A model generated the notes under the pieces. That model worked only from the letters and a program-made list of their open reading frames with translations, searched no databases and had not been told where the DNA came from. Below are positions 44,592 through 56,499 of a stretch of DNA of 64,000 nucleotides, piece by piece (position 1 is the stretch's first letter; every line of letters starts with the position of its first letter). A program made the translations under genes and the position numbers. The stretch lies in the NCBI GenBank assembly GCA_018873225.1, contig JAEILZ010000001.1:2480001-2544000 (forward strand), in the 5' to 3' direction. Source of the DNA: [Phialemoniopsis] sp. UDSM-2020. Taxonomy: Eukaryota; Ascomycota; Sordariomycetes; Thyridiales; Thyridiaceae.

Positions 44592-46379
44592 TGCCCGCTA
44601 CAATGTTGGTGTGAGGAGGTTAATCAGTTGGGCAGGCGGAATGCGCGTCGAAGTCGTGCATAGGGAGGAAGGGGGGTCTTCTGGCAAATACAGGAGGAAT
44701 TGACAGTGTAGATAAAAGCTTTGGCTCCCTCGAGTATGGGCTGACACTGGTGAGGACAGTGGCGATTGTCGTATTATACGAGGTCACCCGTAAAGACAAC
44801 TCATCGAGTTGCTCTTTCCATTGACGTGTAGAAGTTGTATCTCCTTACTAAGTAGGCGCTGTAGAGCGAAACTGACAGGCTGGCTTCATCCGATCTGACC
44901 ACGCGCTACCACTCCCGAGTACCTCACTAGCAGCGCAGCCACACCACTCGAGCCCCCTAACCGAACAGGCGGCCCGCACCAAGCAGAATCCCCGGGCTAG
45001 CCATGACCTAAAACAGCTCAACACTAACTTTAATGCCCTGCACGTTAGACCAAAGCGGGAAATCCCCGCTGGACGGCCCCCAACCTCAGTTAGCAAATGC
45101 ACCAGATCGGCACTTGGTCCTCCGTTTGCTCAGATGTCAGGGCACTTACTCCACGTGGTGCTGCCGCCGCCCCCGTGTGCCGACCGCTCACGACGCGCGC
45201 CCACCCAAGTGGGTGTCAGAAAGGTTGACGGTTATCTGATCAACCTATACCCAAATCACTGACAGACTGAATGATCAGTTCATGTTCAGGTAGTGGGACA
45301 AACCTGGCTGACCAGCCAATTGTCGAGGTAGTACATCCGTAAGGAAAAATGTCAATCAATTTGTCACTCACTTGGCCCACCCGTTGCGAGTCAATCAAGT
45401 CAATACTGCATCGAGGCTCCCAATTCAGTTCAGTCAATCATATGAATCGAGCCTGTAAAGGCCGACCTCTGGAATACATGCATACATCGCCTCTGTAACA
45501 CAGCACCACCAAGAAACTGTCTGCCCCAGGCCGGAGATCGCAAGCAGGGCCCTCCCCATGTACTACACGACAATATCAAGAGGTGTCGCTGTTGAAAGGT
45601 GATGATGGTGGTTCAGTATTGATATAGTATCGGATAAATTTTCGGGCAGGTGGTTAGCGGTCAACGAGAAGCCTCGCAGACACAATACGGAGTTGGTCGT
45701 ATTTGGCTCGCCATAGCGTGCATACCAAAACGAGCCTAGAAGATGGGTAAAGAAACTTGACGTCTGAGCTCTTCCTCCTTGGAGGAACAACGGATCTCTC
45801 TTCATGAGGTTCGATATGATGGTGATGATCAAGCGTTAGGCGCTTGCTTCTCGGCCAAAAGCAATCATTGTTCCATTGGCCGCGCCAACCCAGCCGAGAT
45901 CCATTAACAAACGGGCTGAATAGGCTTCACCGTTCGACAAGCTGCCGTGACGTATCGTTTGTAAAGAGAGTGATTTCTGGGGTTGCAAACAATGTCGAGC
46001 TTGTCGAGACGGGCGACATCGTTCTTTATCCACGGGCGGTGCGATTCGCATAGTAAGGCAAGGGAATCGGTGTCAAGAGGGAGTGAGAGTAGTTAAAGTG
46101 AATATGAGAAGGAGCATAATCATGCTCGTCGAAAAAAAGGATCAGAGTGTTGTTGTGTGTGTGATTGTGTCTGTGTGTGTGTCGTCACATCATTTTGGTA
46201 CCGTGTCTCGCCCATCAAACAGTCAGCCTTGCGGCAAGTCAGATCTGGAAATGCCCCAAAACTTTCAAGGGTTACCAAATCCGACGAAAACAAAACATTT
46301 CAAGAACCCTGTCGCCAAATCCCGACTTCCATTATGTGGTCCTTCCAAAACTTGCCAAAAAAACATATGCTGATCGGAG
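44592..46379. other. 1.8-kb intergenic region with a MITE
   Basis: It contains the HUT1 promoter, the MITE at 45207-45374 and the 3' UTR of the KH gene. A TG-rich tract lies at 46151-46189. No gene is supported. Confidence 0.5.
45207..45374 (+). mobile_element. MITE-like element, second full copy (168 bp)
   Basis: It starts AAGTGGGTGTCAGAAAGG, identical to the 22842 copy for 26 bases through GTTGACGGT, and ends GTCACTCACTTG. It is flanked by an exact 8-bp direct repeat, GCCCACCC (45199-45206 and 45375-45382), a good target duplication. The right arm is more decayed than in the first copy. The interior aligns colinearly. No coding capacity. Confidence 0.8.
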
Positions 46380-47687
46380 TTAGTCGGACGCCTGAGCCTG
46401 ACTGCGTCTCATCTTCTCAGCCTCAAGGTTTTCGTAGAGCAGGAACAGGGCCGTCTCGTTTGCCTTGGCGCTTCCCATGATGGTGAACATCCTCTCACCA
46501 GTCTCATCGTGGGGAGCCTGTAACAGTGCGACGTCAGTTGCGATACTCAAGTGTGGCGTGCGTGCCTGCGGGGCAGTTTGTCCATCCTTACCTTTGCGAT
46601 TGAGATGCGTGCACCAGACGTCTTGCGAATCTCACTAATCTTGCTGCCAGCACGTCCGATGATGCACCCAACCATGTCTGCGGGAATGCTGATGTTCTGC
46701 GTCTGGATCTCCTCACCGTTCTCATCGTGCGTGGGCACGCCGCGGGTGGCTGCATCAGAATCAGACCGGCGATTAAACGAACGTGGACCACCGTTGCTGA
46801 AATCGGCGCCATTACCTGTCCGAGTAACACGAGGAGCGCCATAGTCGCCCCTACTAGGTGAGCCATAGCTGACGCCACCACCAGCGCCGCCACCAAGACT
46901 GCCGCTGCCGGTGGCACCGGGTTGAGTTCGTACGACGGGGTTGTAGAGAACCGTGCCCGTTCCTCGCTGCCAGTCATCGACAAGGCACTTGCAGATCTCC
47001 CACACAGCACGCTGGATGCCCTCGGGAGTGCCTTGGACTTCGACGATGCGCTCGGTGGATTGCGGTAGCATCTCTTTCTGGGCCACCATTCGCACGCCAG
47101 ACGCATCCTGGATGTGCTTAATTTTGAGACCTTGTCGGCCAATGATGGTACCCATTTGGTTGTGGGAAATGAGAAGCTTGAGAGCTGTGAATGGGAGGCG
47201 CTGGTTAGCATCCCGAATCGGAATGAAAGGACAGACAATAATGTCGGTGAAGAAGACTTCGTAACGGGCCAAACTTACGATGGGTTCCGTTGCCCTGGAT
47301 CACACCACCCATGCCCATGGCCGGGGCACCCTCGAGAAGAGCGCGAGCCACGACAGCATATGCCTTGGAGACGGCGTCACAGCCACCAGTGATGGTGAGG
47401 ACACGGTCATGCACACCCTGGACGACCTTGCTCACTCCAGCCTTGACGCCCGTCTCCTCACGCAAGTCGGCAACGTTCTTGCCGCCTTTGCCAATAATGA
47501 CACCGGCCTCCTTGGAAGAGACAATAGCCCGCAGGGTAAGCTGAGCTTGCGCGTACTCCTCTTCTGTCTTGGGTGCCGGCTCTCCGTCAGGGCCGAGACG
47601 CGGCTCGTCATCGCCGACCTTAAGGTGGTCGAGGCCCTCGGCCAGGTCGTTGCCGCCTGACAGCATCTGATCCTGAGAAAGAGACAT
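46380..47687 (-). CDS. Triple KH-domain RNA-binding protein (Rnc1/PBP2/HEK2 type)
   Basis: Three exons, 47687..47279, 47184..46592 and 46517..46380, encode 379 residues. Introns are 94 bp (branch GCTAAC) and 74 bp (branch CTGAC), both phase-consistent. The frame is open upstream without an ATG, so MSLSQDQMLSGG is the start. KH1 is about residues 50-120 (GKGG at 66-69), KH2 about 137-207 (GRQG at 152-155), and KH3 about 300-370 (GRAG at 313-316). The last KH is split by the second intron. A Gly/Ser-rich linker separates KH2 and KH3. Homologues bind mRNA 3' UTRs; fission-yeast Rnc1 stabilises the mRNA of the MAPK phosphatase Pmp1. The MSG5-type phosphatase gene lies 4.4 kb away in this window. 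Confidence 0.92.
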
Positions 47688-48233
47688 GTCGTAGTCGAGA
47701 GGTTGGTGTGGGAGAGGATGGGGTATAGGTTCAAGGGCTCCGAGGAAGCTCTTGAAGAGGTGGGTGGTTGGTGGTGTTGCGGGGGATGGCAACAAACGAG
47801 CTCAGCGAGGTCGGCCAGTCGTGAGGAGTACAGCAGAATTGCTGTCGCAAAGTCTGGAGGAGGGGTCAGTTGGATGATTGCATGCAGCAATTGGCATGTG
47901 GCCTGGGGAGACGTCAGGGAGGGCCGAAGCGGTTTATGCGGTCGGTGGGGGGGAGGAATCAAGTGTCGCGGAGCTTGAATCGCGCGATACCCTTGACAAG
48001 TGGTGGAGGAGGAGAATGGGGAGGCGTCGCGCACAAAAAAAGGGCATCAATAGCGCAGAGGTAGGAAAATCGGCGAGCCAGTCTGGCGGGGCAGGTGCGT
48101 ACCTATTGGGAAGCGGGCAGGCCAAGCGTGCGTGTGGTAAGGATTTGCAGGCGGGGCAGATGGGAGATGGAGAGAGGGTGAGGTAGCAAGGTAGGTCGAT
48201 AGAGAGAGATAACTACGGGTAGGTTAGATTTGT

Positions 48234-48254
48234 GATGGGTGATGGGTGATGGGT
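48234..48254 (+). repeat. GATGGGT heptamer tandem repeat
   Basis: Three perfect copies of GATGGGT in tandem, followed by a partial fourth, in the promoter region of the KH gene. Confidence 0.85.
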
Positions 48255-48856
48255 GATGCTTGGTGGTGGATGGGGGGGGAGGGGTGTTAACTACCTAGTG
48301 TGGGTGTGTGTGCGAGTGGGCACTTTTGAACGGATGGGATTGGGGAGGTGGTCGGGGGGTCGGTGTGGTGTGGATTCGCTTGGGGACGGAGGGACTGCCT
48401 GGTGGTTCGTGCACTCTTTTATGGCGCTGGCTGCTGCCGACTGCAAGCGGGGAGATGCTCTTTTCAGCCACAGGGAGAGAGAGACGAGCTCCAGTCTGGG
48501 CCGGGTTTGGTGGGAGGGATGACCGGGGGTAGGTAGGTAGTTGTAAGATTAGGTACCTTACCTTGAGGAGCAGTTTCCAGGTAGCCAAGGTACCTTTCAG
48601 ATATTTTTTGCGCGATAGAGCTGTCAAGATCCGTGTCGAGACTGTCCGAGGAGAAACGCGACGGAGGAGACCAAGGATGTCAGGTGGTCTGGCTGACAAA
48701 GGATTGCCGGAGATCGCGGTTGAAGAAGGGGTGAGGAAAAGGTAGAGAGGAGACAGAGAGAGATAGAGAGAGAGAATGGGGGTGGAAAATGCGCGGGAAG
48801 AGAATGCGGGAGGATTGGGAGCCGCAAAAGAGGTTGGAGTCGGGAGGATGAGAGGT

Positions 48857-48880
48857 GTAGGTAGGTAGGTAGGTAGGTAG
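48857..48880 (+). repeat. (GTAG)6 tandem repeat
   Basis: Six perfect GTAG units, next to GA-rich sequence. Likely a variable microsatellite. Confidence 0.9.
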
Positions 48881-51184
48881 AGAGAGGTTGCGTCGATTCG
48901 GGATGCAAAGGTAAGGTAAAGTAAGGTGAGAAAGGAACGAAAAGTGAGGAGGATAATCTTGGGTTGATTTTCTCAATGGGCAGGTACTTAGGTAGGTAGA
49001 GTTACTAGATAGGTGTAGGCAAGTGGGAATGATTCAAATGGTTGTGATTCTCTCTCCATCTACTGCTTTAGCTGGCTACCTATCTACTGCACGTCCACCG
49101 TCGCAGCCGCCTCGGAGTTTATGTTGCTTTCTTTCTTTCTTGACTTTCTTGTTTGCTTCTGCCTCTGCTTCTAGTTCCAGTGCGCCTCCTCCGCCCGCTT
49201 CCGGCAAACTGGGGCAAGTTAAGACGAGGGAACACTTGGTCAAATGTCGTCGTTTGGCCCCGGCCGACCCTGGCAACAATGATCAACATTTCCTATTTAA
49301 ATCCCTCCCCACGGCACTTTAGAAGGGATGAATCAGGCTCGAGAGAAGCAGCAACAATGTCTTGATTCGCCCGTTGCTGTCCACTTTGCTCTCTCACTGC
49401 CGTGCAAGGGCAAGGGCCGGGGTCTGCCTCCTCCACAACGGAGCTCCAGGGTACCAGGCCAATCCGGTTTGCTGCGCGTTTGCTGCTCGTACTCAAAAGT
49501 ACATTGTGCTCCCGAGAGGGCTGGAGTAGCACAGAGCTCGACAAAAGATGCACATTACAGAGGCGCTCTTGGCCGACTCTCGCCCGTTGTAAAAGCCATC
49601 GCAAACAAATTGTCAAAATGGGGTACCTTTTGTCCCTCGATTCACTAACACCTGCATTCGTGGATCCGCAGCCCCACAGAGACTGCACTTCCCTTCAGAT
49701 ATCACGCTCTCTTACCTCTCACCTCCACCGCTATTACCGCACCACCAGAAAGCATAATGACGAGTCAACAGCTCTGCATCCTGGATGCCGATTCACCTGT
49801 CCGACTACTTAGCAAGTATCGTTTGAGCCTCTAGAAGCTCATGTTTGTCTTTGCTCCAAGATACCTTGGCTTGGTATTGCACGATACCTTGATGTTCCGA
49901 GCATGCGTAGTGTCTCCACCAGCCCTTCAGACCACCCCAATGCGACCGTTACACTCTCCCGATAGCTTCATGCACCTCCGTTCTATATCCTCTTGGTCCT
50001 GCCCGCCCACTAGGCCATATTGCGTCCGTGCTTGTCAATACACGGCCTAGTTTCCTCAGAAGGGTTGCTGTTGCGGAAGGATCCCAGCATGCCCCTTGTC
50101 TGGGAATGTCCTGATAGCCATGATGTCCTGATATCGATATCTCGAAAAGCAACTGGTACTCGCTCCAGCAAGGCCAGCCCTTCGTCCAGGTGAGCAATCG
50201 CGGGTCATCCAGCCGATCCTGCGGTGCAACGCGATGCTGCAGAGTCCGCAGCCGGAGGTCACGGATCGAAGGCCCCGATATTGCCTGATTGCTCCAATTG
50301 CAGCACCAGAGTGAGGAGCACATGCCGGCTGGGACCGGTGAGAAGTCTCTCCAGGCCGTCTATTCCGCCTCTACCGTCGTCTGTTTCGTCTTTTCTGCAC
50401 CCAGCTAGCGACCCGGAGCAGAGAAAGAGGCCACACCCCTGCGGGCCCATCACTCGGCCCTGTGCCTCCTCCCCCCATGCCTCCCCCGCTGAGTGGCCTG
50501 TCTACCGGACCAACCGCACCTCGCGCCATGCCGCATATGCCCTGCAACTCTACCCCCCCCCGGCCGCCATCCAATGCTTTCCGCTCTTGTCTGCACACGC
50601 AGGTCTTCAACAACTCTTGCTTCACACCAACCTCTTTTTGTACGGGGACTGCCCGGTTGCTTCAGCTCATTGGCCTAGCCAGGACTACGGCCTAATTACC
50701 ACACGCCTGCTAAGTATTGTTCTGTCCGGATCTAGGTGGTGGGATCACCCTCGTTTAAGACTCGATACCTATTCGGGAGTTCGATACTTAGGCCCGCATC
50801 TTTCGTAACTACACCCTCCAGAGCAGTTCCTTGTGCTTGGCGCAGTAGCTCTTCTCGCTTGTGCAGAGAACCCGAGATCACGACTTGACATGTAAGCCTT
50901 TCACTCGCTCACTCTCCATTTTTGTCATGCGGCCAACGAGGTGGGCACTGCACTCTGCCTCATGCACCCTGCAGTGATCATCCCCAATCCTCGTGGCGCC
51001 TGGCTAGCCCCGAGCCGCACCTGGGTGATCCAACCGACTGGGCTCGCGAATTCACACAGAGTCAATCAAATAATAGCTAGTCTCTAGTTGTTGGTGAGCA
51101 GATAGTTTCCGATGTACCAACCAATGCCCTATGAGAGTCTAGATCTAATGCAGCGACCGCATGTGGCGGCCGTGATATGTAATA

Positions 51185-53179
51185 TTATTTGGATCGTAGC
51201 TTAGCTTCGTGCTCGAGCCAAAAGTTCCTACAAGCCCTGTGTCCCCAGTGCTCAACCCACCACTCCCCGAAGCTGTCTTCAACTTCAAAGTCCACGCCCT
51301 TGACCCTCTCCTCCCGCTTGAGCCCGCAGACGATGCACGCCTTGGGGGCGGTGGGCACCATCTTGGCCGTCTGCACCGGCAGTGTCTCGGCCATCTCTGG
51401 CACCTTGAGACTTCCATTTGAAGAGGAAGAGTTGGCCGTCGCCACGGCGCTCCGCAGGCGACCGACGTGCTTCCTCCACGCCGAAACAACGTCCGCGGCC
51501 TCACGGTCCTCGCGGGCTGACTGTGTCCTGTCTACGCCTGCGAGCTTCATCCCTCCCTTGCCGCCGGCAGCCGATATGGACATGCTCTGAGCCAAGAACT
51601 TGTCCCGGTGCCAGCGCAGCTTGCGGCCCGCGATAACGCGCGATGCAACGGTAGCCAGCAGGAGGTAGCCGCTGAGGAAGTCGGCGGTCTTGAGCGAGGC
51701 AAGAACTTTGTTGCGAACAGCTGCAGGTTGTGTGGAGGTAGGCTTGAATATGGCGGTGTCGAGGAGGTCAAAGAGTGAAGGGAAAATGGAGAGGAGGATT
51801 GAAGGCGGTGGCACGTTGGTTGGCGGAGGTGCGTGGTCGGGAATGGATGACGACGTAGGTGCTGCTGCAGGCTCGGGTACTGAGGATGGCTGGTCTGCCT
51901 CATCCCACCCCCAGTCTGAAGGAGGTTCAGCGGCTTTGCTCGCTGGTTTAGGCGTAGGTTTTGCTTTTGGCTGTGGCTTCGGAGGTGCCGTTTCCTGATG
52001 GCTAGAATCAAGAGCATCCCATTCCCACCCCAGGCCTTGCTTAGATTTATTGGTATCCTGGTCCTTTTGCGGTTTTGAAACATCAAAGGCGGCCCAATCG
52101 TCACCCCAATCATCCTGACCAGTGCTTCCGGTCTTCTTCTGCTCAAGAGATGGCCAGACCGTGACAGGAGACGGCGACTTTGGTTTACCCTGTTTTGGGA
52201 ATTCCTCTGCCTTCGGCGTCGTGACTGCCAGTCCAGGAAAGGGGTTGCGGTCTTGGAACCCTGGCGACTTCAGAGCTTGAGGATACTGCCCAAAGCTGGT
52301 GTTGTCGAGGCTAAGTGTTGATAAAAGTTGGCTTGGTGCTTGCTGTTTGCTGGTCACTGGCTTGGTAGACAAGGATGATGACCAGTCTGACGACATCAGA
52401 TCTATCGACGATTGCTCTGCTGAAGGTGGAGGAGCAGCTACCGCCCGTGCTGGTGCGGCCGAAGCAGCCCCTGTCTCAAAGTCACCGAAATCATCCTCGT
52501 CCTCCTCATTTTCGTCGTCATCAGCACCTCCGAGCTCGAAATCGTCAGCATCAAACAAGACATTTGGGTCTGTGTTCTTAGGTTTGAACTGAGCAACGGG
52601 CTTCTGTTCCCATGATGGACGCTCTGGAGGAGCCTGTACACGTGAGCCTGGTGAAGGGCCCATGTCGACCAGGCTGTTGGTCATCAAGTCCATAGTTGAC
52701 GCGCGGACGACCCTGGTCCTCTGAAGTGCTGGCGGCTGAGGTGGTTGCTGCGAAGAAATGCTGTTCCTGTACAGATTGTCGAAAGATGACGGTGCTGGCT
52801 TGTGTGTTGGTGCCACCACTGGTTGGGATGGAGGTGGTCCCTGTGAGACAGGAGACGCAACTTCGAAATCGCCCCATCCGTCGTCCTCTTCTACTGTTGA
52901 CGTGGCTACAGGCTGATTCGAAGGAACAGCAACATTCCCTATCGTATTGCTCCAGGTGTTTGCTTGTGACCCGGAGCCCGACTGTGTCTGAAAGCTTGGC
53001 CATTGCCCCTGGCTCTGCGCAGGCTGTTGCGCAGGCTGTTGCGCGGTCGAGCTGAGAAACGAGAAAGGGTCGCCCACTGCCGGCTGTGCTGTAGAATTTG
53101 ATGAGCCAGTGGTTTGCTTCTGGGGTTGCTGGGAGCTTCCGGGAAAGCTGGCAAACTCGGCGAAGAGGTCGGCAGACAT
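51185..53179 (-). CDS. Disordered protein with acidic W/F motifs and a C-terminal zinc knuckle (possible clathrin-adaptor accessory)
   Basis: A single exon of 664 residues. The first about 430 residues are disordered and hold repeated acidic aromatic motifs: DLFAEFASF (start), DDGWGDFEV, EDDFGDFETG, DDWGDDWAAFDV and DWGWDEAD. There is also an NPF (DRNPFPGL). Motifs of the WxxF/FGDF type bind the ear domains of AP-1 and GGA adaptors, as in aftiphilin. The helical C-terminal part has ILLSIFPSLFDLLDTAIF, KVLASLKTADFLSGYLLLATVASRVIAG and RKLRWHRDKFLAQSMSIS. It ends in CIVCGLKREERV and WWVEHWGHRACRNFW, likely a C2HC zinc knuckle. The C-terminal block looks conserved in fungi. A role in clathrin-coated vesicle traffic is my inference from the motifs only. 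Confidence 0.65.
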   Translation of the reverse strand: MSADLFAEFASFPGSSQQPQKQTTGSSNSTAQPAVGDPFSFLSSTAQQPAQQPAQSQGQWPSFQTQSGSGSQANTWSNTIGNVAVPSNQPVATSTVEEDDGWGDFEVASPVSQGPPPSQPVVAPTHKPAPSSFDNLYRNSISSQQPPQPPALQRTRVVRASTMDLMTNSLVDMGPSPGSRVQAPPERPSWEQKPVAQFKPKNTDPNVLFDADDFELGGADDDENEEDEDDFGDFETGAASAAPARAVAAPPPSAEQSSIDLMSSDWSSSLSTKPVTSKQQAPSQLLSTLSLDNTSFGQYPQALKSPGFQDRNPFPGLAVTTPKAEEFPKQGKPKSPSPVTVWPSLEQKKTGSTGQDDWGDDWAAFDVSKPQKDQDTNKSKQGLGWEWDALDSSHQETAPPKPQPKAKPTPKPASKAAEPPSDWGWDEADQPSSVPEPAAAPTSSSIPDHAPPPTNVPPPSILLSIFPSLFDLLDTAIFKPTSTQPAAVRNKVLASLKTADFLSGYLLLATVASRVIAGRKLRWHRDKFLAQSMSISAAGGKGGMKLAGVDRTQSAREDREAADVVSAWRKHVGRLRSAVATANSSSSNGSLKVPEMAETLPVQTAKMVPTAPKACIVCGLKREERVKGVDFEVEDSFGEWWVEHWGHRACRNFWLEHEAKLRSK

Positions 53180-53866
53180 GATGACTTAAGATGAGAAGCT
53201 CAGGACCAGGTCGTGAGTAGTGACACGTTTGACCAGCCCTTCAACGACTGGTCCCGCGAGTCGCACATTCAATAATGCATTGATGACACCTGAACGTGTT
53301 GCTTCCTGCTATCTGGGATTGTGGATTGCCCGCAGATATCTAAGCAACGTGCAAGTGAGGGAGGCTGACAGGGTTGAGGACCAAGAGCTGAAGTTGGCAA
53401 TCATGAGCCAGTCCTGGCGGTGGATGCAGGCGATTGAACAGGGGTCTTGGTTTAGAAAGGCCGCTAACGGGTCGAGGGATTGGCCCGCAACAGCCCACAG
53501 CGCGCCATCGATCCAGCTGGCAAACGGTCCGCCGCTCACGGTTCCGCACTAAGCTAGCCCTGGAGCTGTGAGATTGATTGTAACCGGGGTGCCGGGGTGG
53601 CTGGCTTGCTGCTCATCCACCAGACGTGCGAGCGACGACCACCACGACTCGTTCTTGTCACTCATTCATTCGACGCTGAAGGCACCTCAAACTAGACAAT
53701 TTCTTGTCTGTGCAAGTATGACTCCGTCGCTCATGGTTTTGTCTTAAATATGAGAACATTCCTCTCTCCTCTGTGAAAGGAACAGCGCAGTCTAGCAGAT
53801 CTGACATCACCACCCATTCCCATTCATTTCGTTCATCACGGAAGCTGGTCTTTCGTCTCCTCCATC
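53180..53866. other. Divergent promoter region
   Basis: 687 bp between the adaptor-like gene and the TBC gene. No other gene is supported. A pyrimidine-rich stretch (53760-53860) directly precedes the TBC start codon. Confidence 0.5.
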
Positions 53867-56499
53867 ATGAGATCTGCTGCTGAGTGCAAGTGAGTATATA
53901 CCTAGTACGAACTCGCAGAGATGTTTTGAGATTCTAATAGAATCTAAGGTCGCGCTGGGACGAGACTTTAAGACATAGCTCCAGTCTTGCCGACTTACAA
54001 AGGGCTGTCAAATTCAACGGCCCAAACAGCCCTTGTATCGCTGGATGCCGATCAGTCTGCTGGAAGGTATGTGGGATGTTTGAGTTTCATCACTCGATAC
54101 AACTGCCCCAGAATGTCATATCCTGACATACATCGATGCCAGGCTTTTCTGCTTTTTCGAGACACCTCTGCCAAGAACTGGTCGCATGACCTGCTTGAAT
54201 CCAGAGACTCCTACGATGCCTTGAAGGATCACTACCTCAAATACATCAAGTATCCAGAGAAACTCGCAGAGCTTTCCGTAGACCCTCTTACGGATGATCC
54301 GGAGGTATGCGGCCGAACTACATGACCCGTCCAGGCGGCTTATCAAGACTAACAACGTTTACAAAGTCTCCGTGGGATGCTGTGCGCCGAGATGAGCTCA
54401 CACGCGCCGAGATCCTACAGGATGTACGGCGGTTACCAGACGAGCCTCTCTACCACCAAGAGCATATCCAGATTTTGATCCTCGATATTCTCTTCATTTA
54501 CTGCAAGCTCAACCCTGACATCGGCGGGTACCGACAGGGGATGCATGAGCTTCTTGCCCCTATCATCAACGTTCTCTATCAAGACGCAATAGATCGTACT
54601 GGGTCCGAAATAGATCCATCCTTGGATACGGTCATGGTAGAGATGCTGGACATGAACTTCATTGAGCACGATGCGTTTGCACTCTTCTCAAAACTAATGG
54701 AGAAGGCCCAGAGCTTTTACGAGATCAACACCCTGCCAGATATGGGACAGTCTGGTGTAGGCTCAACGGAACAGAGTACTATTGTGGAAATGAGCAAAAG
54801 GATACACGAGGAAGTGCTCATGAGAGTGGACCCAGAACTGGCGGAACACCTCAAGGCCATTGAGATTCTCCCCCAAATATTCCTGATGTGAGTTGTTGTG
54901 ATCAAGACGAGCTGGGAGTCGCCACTGCTAATAACCTCTATAGTCGATGGATCCGTCTTCTGTTTGGCAGAGAGTTCCCGTTTGAACAACTATTAGTTCT
55001 CTGGGACACAATGTTTGCTTTTGATCCAGACCTAAACGTCGTATCCTTGGTCTGCGTAGCCATGCTAATCAGGATACGGTGGACGTGTAAGTTGGGAACC
55101 GTCCTGAAGTGTCTGGTTGCTCGTGGCTAACTGTCCTTATGTAGTACTGGAAGCAGACTACTCAGTCGCTTTGCAACTGCTCTTGAAATATCCAGCCCCT
55201 CAGCCACCTCACGGTCCCCATACCTTTGTGGATGATGCCATCTATTTGAAAGACCACCTGAATACGACCGGAGGCACTAATCTTATATTGAAGTATACAG
55301 GCAGGGCACCCGCACACAATCCTGCCAACCCGAGGCCATCGACGCCAACATTCGCCGGACTCAACCTGCGCTCCCGGACACTCGGTGCTAGATCGCCATT
55401 GGCCTCTTCAGCACGCTTCATACAGAACCCAGGCGCAGTAGAGGCCCTATTTCAGGGCGCTGCAAGGAACGTCATTGAACGTGGCGAGAAACTGGGTATC
55501 AACCAAGCAGTTAGGGATGCGATGGGAGAGATCCGAAAGAATATGCAGGGATTGCAAGAGGGCCGCCAATCTACGAGGCAGTCTCGGGATTCTATCACAG
55601 GAGGATCTGAGACTCCATTCTACTCAGCCGTGGATATGGAGCGAAGGAATCGACAGCTTGCCACCATGCTTGACGAAGCCATCACAAGTTTGAAGGCCAT
55701 CACGGCGGACCGGCCTGGCGATGTTAAGGACGCCCAGACGGAAGCCGTCGAGATGGCCGCAGCCAAGGTCCAGTTCGTCAAGATACACCTTGAAGACCCA
55801 ACCTTGTCGCTACCCCCCGGGGACGAAACGATGGAGGCACCACCCCGGCCTGTCAATGCGCTTTCATTCACGTCAAACAAGGAGAATGTCGCCCCGATCG
55901 TCGCAGTCGACAGAACTATGGTCACGGCGTCCACAGCGCCCCTCGACTCACCATCAGAAGATGTTGAGCGTCTGGACGATCCTCTCAGCCAGCCCTCCGC
56001 GCCAAATGTCGCCTCACAGACCAATCACACCAACATCTCGAGCCCTGGTGCAGAGAACGGGTACCCTGACCTCATGGAGACCGACGAACCGCTCTCCCAA
56101 CCGCGTCCAACCCATGCCACAGAGGCGCCGCCCAGCATCGCACCTACGCGTCCCACGGCGCCCATCCCGACGCGCTCTACTTTAGCGCAGTCCTCCTTCG
56201 CCTGGATGCTCGAGCCTGACCAGAGCATCTCGTCGCACCAGCACTCTACGCCCTCTGACCGGCGTGCGTCCAGCCGGCCCTCCTCCTCGTCCAAGTCGTC
56301 TGTCAGTGCGGCACAGCACCGGAAACGCGGCTCCGGTTCCGGCGCCGCGAGCCGGGAGCGGAACGCATTCCTGTTCGGCGAGGTTGTCCCGTCCGGAGAG
56401 GGGGCAGACGGCAGCGGCGGCTCCAGGTCGCTGAGCTCGGACGAGATCTTTGGCCTGGAGCCGTTGAGGAGGGCGTTGCCAAAGTCCAAGGGGCTCTAG
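53867..56499 (+). CDS. TBC domain Rab GAP (TBC1D5-like)
   Basis: Six exons, 53867..53889, 53949..54066, 54143..54304, 54367..54887, 54944..55086 and 55145..56499, encode 773 residues. Introns are 56 to 76 bp with CTAAT/CTAAC/CTGAC branch sites, and all phases agree. The first exon is only 23 nt (A at -3 of the ATG). The TBC domain runs from about residue 30 (CIAGCRSVCWKAFLLFRDTS) to about 330. The arginine finger is R123 in ILQDVRR and the glutamine finger is Q158 in GGYRQGM. EILPQIFLIRWIRLLFGREFPFEQLLVLWD and YSVALQLLLKYP finish the domain. The C-terminal 390 residues are disordered with a short coiled coil (RRNRQLATMLDEAI). TBC1D5 relatives act on Rab7/Ypt7 and associate with retromer. Confidence 0.92.

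Larger units (their letters stand above)
47688..51184. other. 3.5-kb intergenic region with simple repeats
   Basis: The first kilobase is G/T-rich on the plus strand (CA-rich on the coding strand) and serves as leader/promoter of the KH gene. Simple repeats sit at 48234-48254 and 48857-48880. GGTACCT/GGTAGGTA motifs are scattered at 48540-48590 and 48980-49000. Further right (49300-51100) I find no gene. Confidence 0.5.

Noticed and set aside
50224..50808. 194-codon plus-strand frame
   Set aside because: No recognisable domain, irregular composition and overlapping frames on the same stretch.
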